From: Spartobacteria bacterium UBA6821
Lineage (GTDB): Bacteria > Verrucomicrobiota > Verrucomicrobiia > Chthoniobacterales > UBA6821
Assembly (NCBI GenBank): GCA_002452515.1
Contig: DKEN01000142.1
Coordinates: 132-9,387, forward strand
Length of the DNA: 9,256 nucleotides
Direction: 5' to 3'
Positions 6,920 to 9,256 of the stretch are shown here, piece after piece. Each line of letters begins with the position of its first letter. Position 1 is the first letter of the stretch. Below the pieces are notes generated by a model. That model was not told the DNA's origin, ran no database searches, and was given only the letters and a program-made list of their open reading frames with translations. Both the position numbers and the translations under genes were made by a program.

Positions 6920-7818
6920 TGCCGTATTCTCCTGTCGAGAAAACTGTAGGAGAGATCGACAAGAAGATTAAAAATCATCAACAGCAGGCAATAGACAATC
7001 ACCACACCGCCCAGTAGAAATCCGTCGCGATTCAGAATGGAGTTAACAAAGAATCCACCTGCTCCGGGAATATGAAAAATGGTTTCCACGACTATGGATC
7101 CTGTCAGGAGATTCGCTGCCAGGGGACCAAGGTAGGAGACGACGGGAAGAATCGCGACCCGTAGGGCGTGGCCGTAGATGATCCTGGTTTCCCTCAGTCC
7201 TTTGGCTCGGGCCGTTCTGATAAAATCCTCGGAGAGGGTTTCTCGAAGACTGTCATGGAGAAGACGTGCGATGACGGCGGCGAAGGGAAGGGCAAGCGTG
7301 ATGGAGGGCAGAAGGAGTTGCTCGGGGGTTCCCCATCCACCGACTGGAAGCCAGGCGAGTTTGATGGAGAAGATCAGAATGAGCAGAGGTCCCAGGACAA
7401 AGGAAGGGAGTGAGATCGCAAGCAGGGTGAGCATCAGGGAAAACCCCTCAGCCATGGTGCCGGGTCTGGCTGCAGCAAAGGAGCCAATCCAGAGTCCGAT
7501 CATCAAAGCGAGCAGAAAGGCGCTTGCCCCCAGGGTAAGGGTGACGGGGAGCGTCTGGGCCAGGATCTCGTTGACGGAGCGGTTACGGTACTTGGTGGAG
7601 AGTCGGAGATCGCCGTGCAGCAGATCGCTCAAATAACCCGTGTATTGGGTGACGAGAGGTCCATCGAGTTTGTATTTTGCAAGGAGTTGCTTCTCGATGG
7701 CGGGGGGGATTTTCCTTTCTGAGTCAAAAGGTCCGCCCGGAGAGAGACGGATCAGGAAGAATGTGATGCTGACCACGCAGAACAGCACGATCGGCATCGA
7801 AGCAAGGCGACGGAACAT
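6916..7818 (-). CDS. oppB: Oligopeptide/dipeptide ABC transporter permease, OppB/DppB family
   Basis: This 300-residue inner-membrane permease is the partner of OppC. Its N-terminal membrane segment (about 8-24) runs into FLIRLSPGGPF, typical of the family. A periplasmic stretch follows (30-85, with LLHGDLRLS), then further membrane segments at about 94-116, 126-150, 166-187, 222-246 and 268-290. The EAA coupling loop is at 201-225 (RTARAKGLRETRIIYGHALR, then VAILP). VVETIFHIPGAGGFFVNSI (243-261) is a strong OppB/DppB signature. No in-frame start lies immediately upstream, so ATG 7818 stands, although it has no recognisable Shine-Dalgarno. It is the first gene after the tpiA terminator, so its promoter should lie in 7819-7861, which holds the 7-bp repeat tract. 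No binding protein or ATPase gene is adjacent on either side. Confidence 0.95.
   Translation of the reverse strand: MFRRLASMPIVLFCVVSITFFLIRLSPGGPFDSERKIPPAIEKQLLAKYKLDGPLVTQYTGYLSDLLHGDLRLSTKYRNRSVNEILAQTLPVTLTLGASAFLLALMIGLWIGSFAAARPGTMAEGFSLMLTLLAISLPSFVLGPLLILIFSIKLAWLPVGGWGTPEQLLLPSITLALPFAAVIARLLHDSLRETLSEDFIRTARAKGLRETRIIYGHALRVAILPVVSYLGPLAANLLTGSIVVETIFHIPGAGGFFVNSILNRDGFLLGGVVIVYCLLLMIFNLLVDLSYSFLDRRIRQ
6928..6933 (-). promoter_or_regulatory. Ribosome binding site of oppC
   Basis: On the minus strand AGGAGA lies 8 nt before the oppC ATG, inside the 3' end of oppB. It is the only strong Shine-Dalgarno at a normal distance that I see before any complete gene here. It supports the 6919 start. 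Confidence 0.8.
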
Positions 7819-7830
7819 GGTGCCGAAAGG

Positions 7831-7858
7831 ATGAAGGATGAACGATGAATTATGAAGG
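7831..7858. repeat. Four degenerate 7-bp tandem units (ATGAAnn)
   Basis: On the plus strand four consecutive heptamers read ATGAAGG (7831-7837), ATGAACG (7838-7844), ATGAATT (7845-7851) and ATGAAGG (7852-7858). The tract sits between the tpiA terminator and the oppB start, 12 bp upstream of the oppB ATG, so it falls in the leader of that gene. Short heptameric tandem repeats of this general kind are known from cyanobacteria (STRR sequences); relation to those is only a resemblance. Confidence 0.75.
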
Positions 7859-7861
7859 CTG

Positions 7862-7903
7862 AAAAAAGCAATGCGCCACCCCCTTGCGGAAAGTGGCGCA
7901 TTG
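7862..7903 (-). terminator. Rho-independent terminator of tpiA
   Basis: On the minus strand an 11-bp perfect stem (7893-7903 with 7869-7879; CAATGCGCCAC and its complement) encloses a 13-nt loop. It is followed by GC and six T residues (7867-7862). It begins 27 nt after the tpiA stop and should end the pgk-tpiA transcript, separating it from oppBC. Confidence 0.9.
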
Positions 7904-7930
7904 AATAGTTAAAAGTAACTGATTCGTTTC

Positions 7931-8707
7931 TTATTCCTCGGTCACTGCGGCGGCGACGATCTTTGCAAAACCGCGCGGATCAAGGCTTGCACCTCCGACG
8001 AGTGCACCATCGATATCCGGTTGGGACATGAGTTCCGCAGCCGTATCCGCCGTGACGCTGCCTCCATAGAGGATGCGGGTCTTGCCTGCCAATTCTGCTC
8101 CAGCAAGTTTGGTGAGGAATTCGCGGATAAACAGATGGGCCTCCTGTGCCTGGGCTGGGGTGGCTGTCAGTCCCGTCCCGATTGCCCAGACCGGCTCATA
8201 CGCGACGATCACTTCTGCCAGATCTTCCTTGGAAAGTCCGGCGAGTGCTCCCTGAAGCTGTGTTTCCAGAACCACCTTTTCCTGACCTGCCTGACGCTCT
8301 TCCAGCGTCTCACCGATACAGAGGATCGGACGCAACTCGGAGGCCAAGGCTGCCACCAGTTTGCGGCGCACGATCTCGTCGGTTTCCCCGAAGAGACGGC
8401 GGCGTTCGCTATGTCCCACGAGGACATAACGCACGAAAAGATCGCGGAGCATGGCCGCAGAGATTTCTCCGGTGAAGGCACCTTTTGCTTCGGGCGAAAG
8501 ATTCTGTGCGCCGAGTCGGATCTTCTGTGTTCCCCCAAGGATTTCCGAGGCCTTGGTAAGAGCGGTGAATGGTGGGATCAGGGCGATGTCGACACCATCA
8601 ATCTCATCGATCTCTCTGCGAAAGGTTTCGAGATAGGGGGTGACCTCCGAGGAGGTCATGTTCATTTTCCAGTTACCGGCGACGAGTTTTTTGCGAGGTA
8701 GGGCCAT
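7931..8707 (-). CDS. tpiA: Triosephosphate isomerase
   Basis: This 258-residue cytoplasmic TIM-barrel enzyme interconverts dihydroxyacetone phosphate and glyceraldehyde 3-phosphate; the length is normal for the family. The substrate-binding Asn12 and Lys14 are in GNWKMN, the electrophilic His99 in VGHSERRR, and the catalytic base Glu171 in AYEPVWAIGTG, which leads into the flexible lid. The phosphate-binding segments YGGSVT (214-219) and GALVGGASL (234-242) are also present. All active-site residues are intact. It starts 15 nt after the pgk stop and is followed by a strong terminator, so it is the last gene of a glycolytic operon. The spacer before ATG 8707 is T-rich with no Shine-Dalgarno; the start is supported by the usual family N-terminus. 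Confidence 0.98.
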   Translation of the reverse strand: MALPRKKLVAGNWKMNMTSSEVTPYLETFRREIDEIDGVDIALIPPFTALTKASEILGGTQKIRLGAQNLSPEAKGAFTGEISAAMLRDLFVRYVLVGHSERRRLFGETDEIVRRKLVAALASELRPILCIGETLEERQAGQEKVVLETQLQGALAGLSKEDLAEVIVAYEPVWAIGTGLTATPAQAQEAHLFIREFLTKLAGAELAGKTRILYGGSVTADTAAELMSQPDIDGALVGGASLDPRGFAKIVAAAVTEE

Positions 8708-8722
8708 AAAAGTGAAAATAGG

Positions 8723-9256
8723 TTAGATTTTTTCGTCAAGTGCTGCAACTCCGGGAAGGATTTTTCCTTCGAGTAGTTCGAGGGAGGCGCCGCCGCCTGT
8801 GGAGGCATGGGTGACCTTGTCGATCACGCCGAATTTTTTGGCCGCAGTTGCTGTGTCTCCGCCACCGACAACGGTCGTGGCTCCGGCTGCGGTGGCTGCG
8901 GCTACGGCGAGGGCCATCGCCTTGGTTCCTTCGGCGAATTTTTCAAATTCAAAAACCCCGGCGGGACCGTTCCAGATAATGGTCTTGGAGTTGGCAATGA
9001 CTTTGGCAAAAAGCTCGCGACTCTTGGGGCCGACATCAAGCCCCTGCCATCCTGCAGGAATGCCGCTTTCGACCGTTGCGGTGCCGGTAGTCGCATCGGG
9101 TGAAAATTGGTCGGCTGTGATGAAATCGACGGGAAGGTGAATGTTTACTCCCTTGGCTTTCGCCTTTTCCATGAGTTCAGGAATGATCTCCGCGCCGGCC
9201 GGATCAAAGAGGCTGTCACCGATTTCCATGCCGCTAAGCACCTTATGGAAGGTGTA
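8723..9256 (-). CDS. pgk: Phosphoglycerate kinase, C-terminal part (5' end outside window)
   Basis: The frame is open from the window edge to TAA at 8723-8725 and gives the last 177 residues. It converts 1,3-bisphosphoglycerate and ADP to 3-phosphoglycerate and ATP in the cytoplasm. The visible part is the C-terminal nucleotide-binding domain: [53 protein letters not shown], the GGGDTATA nucleotide-binding loop and [23 protein letters not shown] at 9241 is an internal valine, not a start, because homology continues upstream to the edge. It directly precedes tpiA. Confidence 0.97.
   Translation of the reverse strand, partial: YTFHKVLSGMEIGDSLFDPAGAEIIPELMEKAKAKGVNIHLPVDFITADQFSPDATTGTATVESGIPAGWQGLDVGPKSRELFAKVIANSKTIIWNGPAGVFEFEKFAEGTKAMALAVAAATAAGATTVVGGGDTATAAKKFGVIDKVTHASTGGGASLELLEGKILPGVAALDEKI

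Noticed and set aside
8021..8701. 226-codon plus-strand open frame
   Set aside because: It is exactly antisense to tpiA, whose active-site residues are all intact. The product matches no family I recognise and looks like a codon-bias shadow.

Overview
The window looks like chromosomal DNA from a member of the Verrucomicrobiota or a close PVC relative. This is an inference from three things: secreted cyclophilins fused to threonine/asparagine-rich Ig-like repeats, a pgk-tpiA pair, and intergenic short-repeat families of a type I associate with such genomes. No rRNA or other phylogenetic marker is present. Base composition is moderately GC-rich by eye. Every gene I can support is on the minus strand, so the map reads from right to left.

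Right end (7862-9256): the 3' part of pgk (phosphoglycerate kinase, cut by the window edge) is followed after 15 nt by a complete tpiA (triosephosphate isomerase), then by a convincing Rho-independent terminator. These are two lower-glycolysis genes in one transcript.

Middle (4538-7858): oppB and oppC encode the two membrane subunits of an oligopeptide/dipeptide ABC importer and are coupled by an ATGA overlap. No binding protein or ATPase gene lies next to them. A tract of four degenerate 7-bp units lies just upstream of oppB. A 95-bp element with 15-bp perfect inverted ends lies just after oppC. Next comes a class II nucleotidyltransferase with an HD domain, the CCA-adding enzyme type.

Left half (1-4484): two neighbouring genes encode exported proteins built from cyclophilin-type peptidyl-prolyl isomerase domains plus Ig-like regions. 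The first (2190-4484) has one cyclophilin domain with its key residues intact and four C-terminal Ig-like repeats of about 75-80 residues. The second (1-2085, running off the window) has at least two cyclophilin-like domains in a 1,260-bp (420-residue) tandem duplication. In both of these the His-Arg...Pro-Gly-Phe active-site segment is replaced. The last 75 bp of the visible copy are identical to the other copy, so the duplication is recent or being homogenised.

No gene-free stretch exceeds about 150 bp. No tRNA, rRNA, CRISPR array, transposase or phage gene was seen. The most unusual part is the pair of secreted cyclophilin/Ig proteins, above all the tandem, apparently active-site-degenerate one; the rest is ordinary housekeeping with accessory short repeats.
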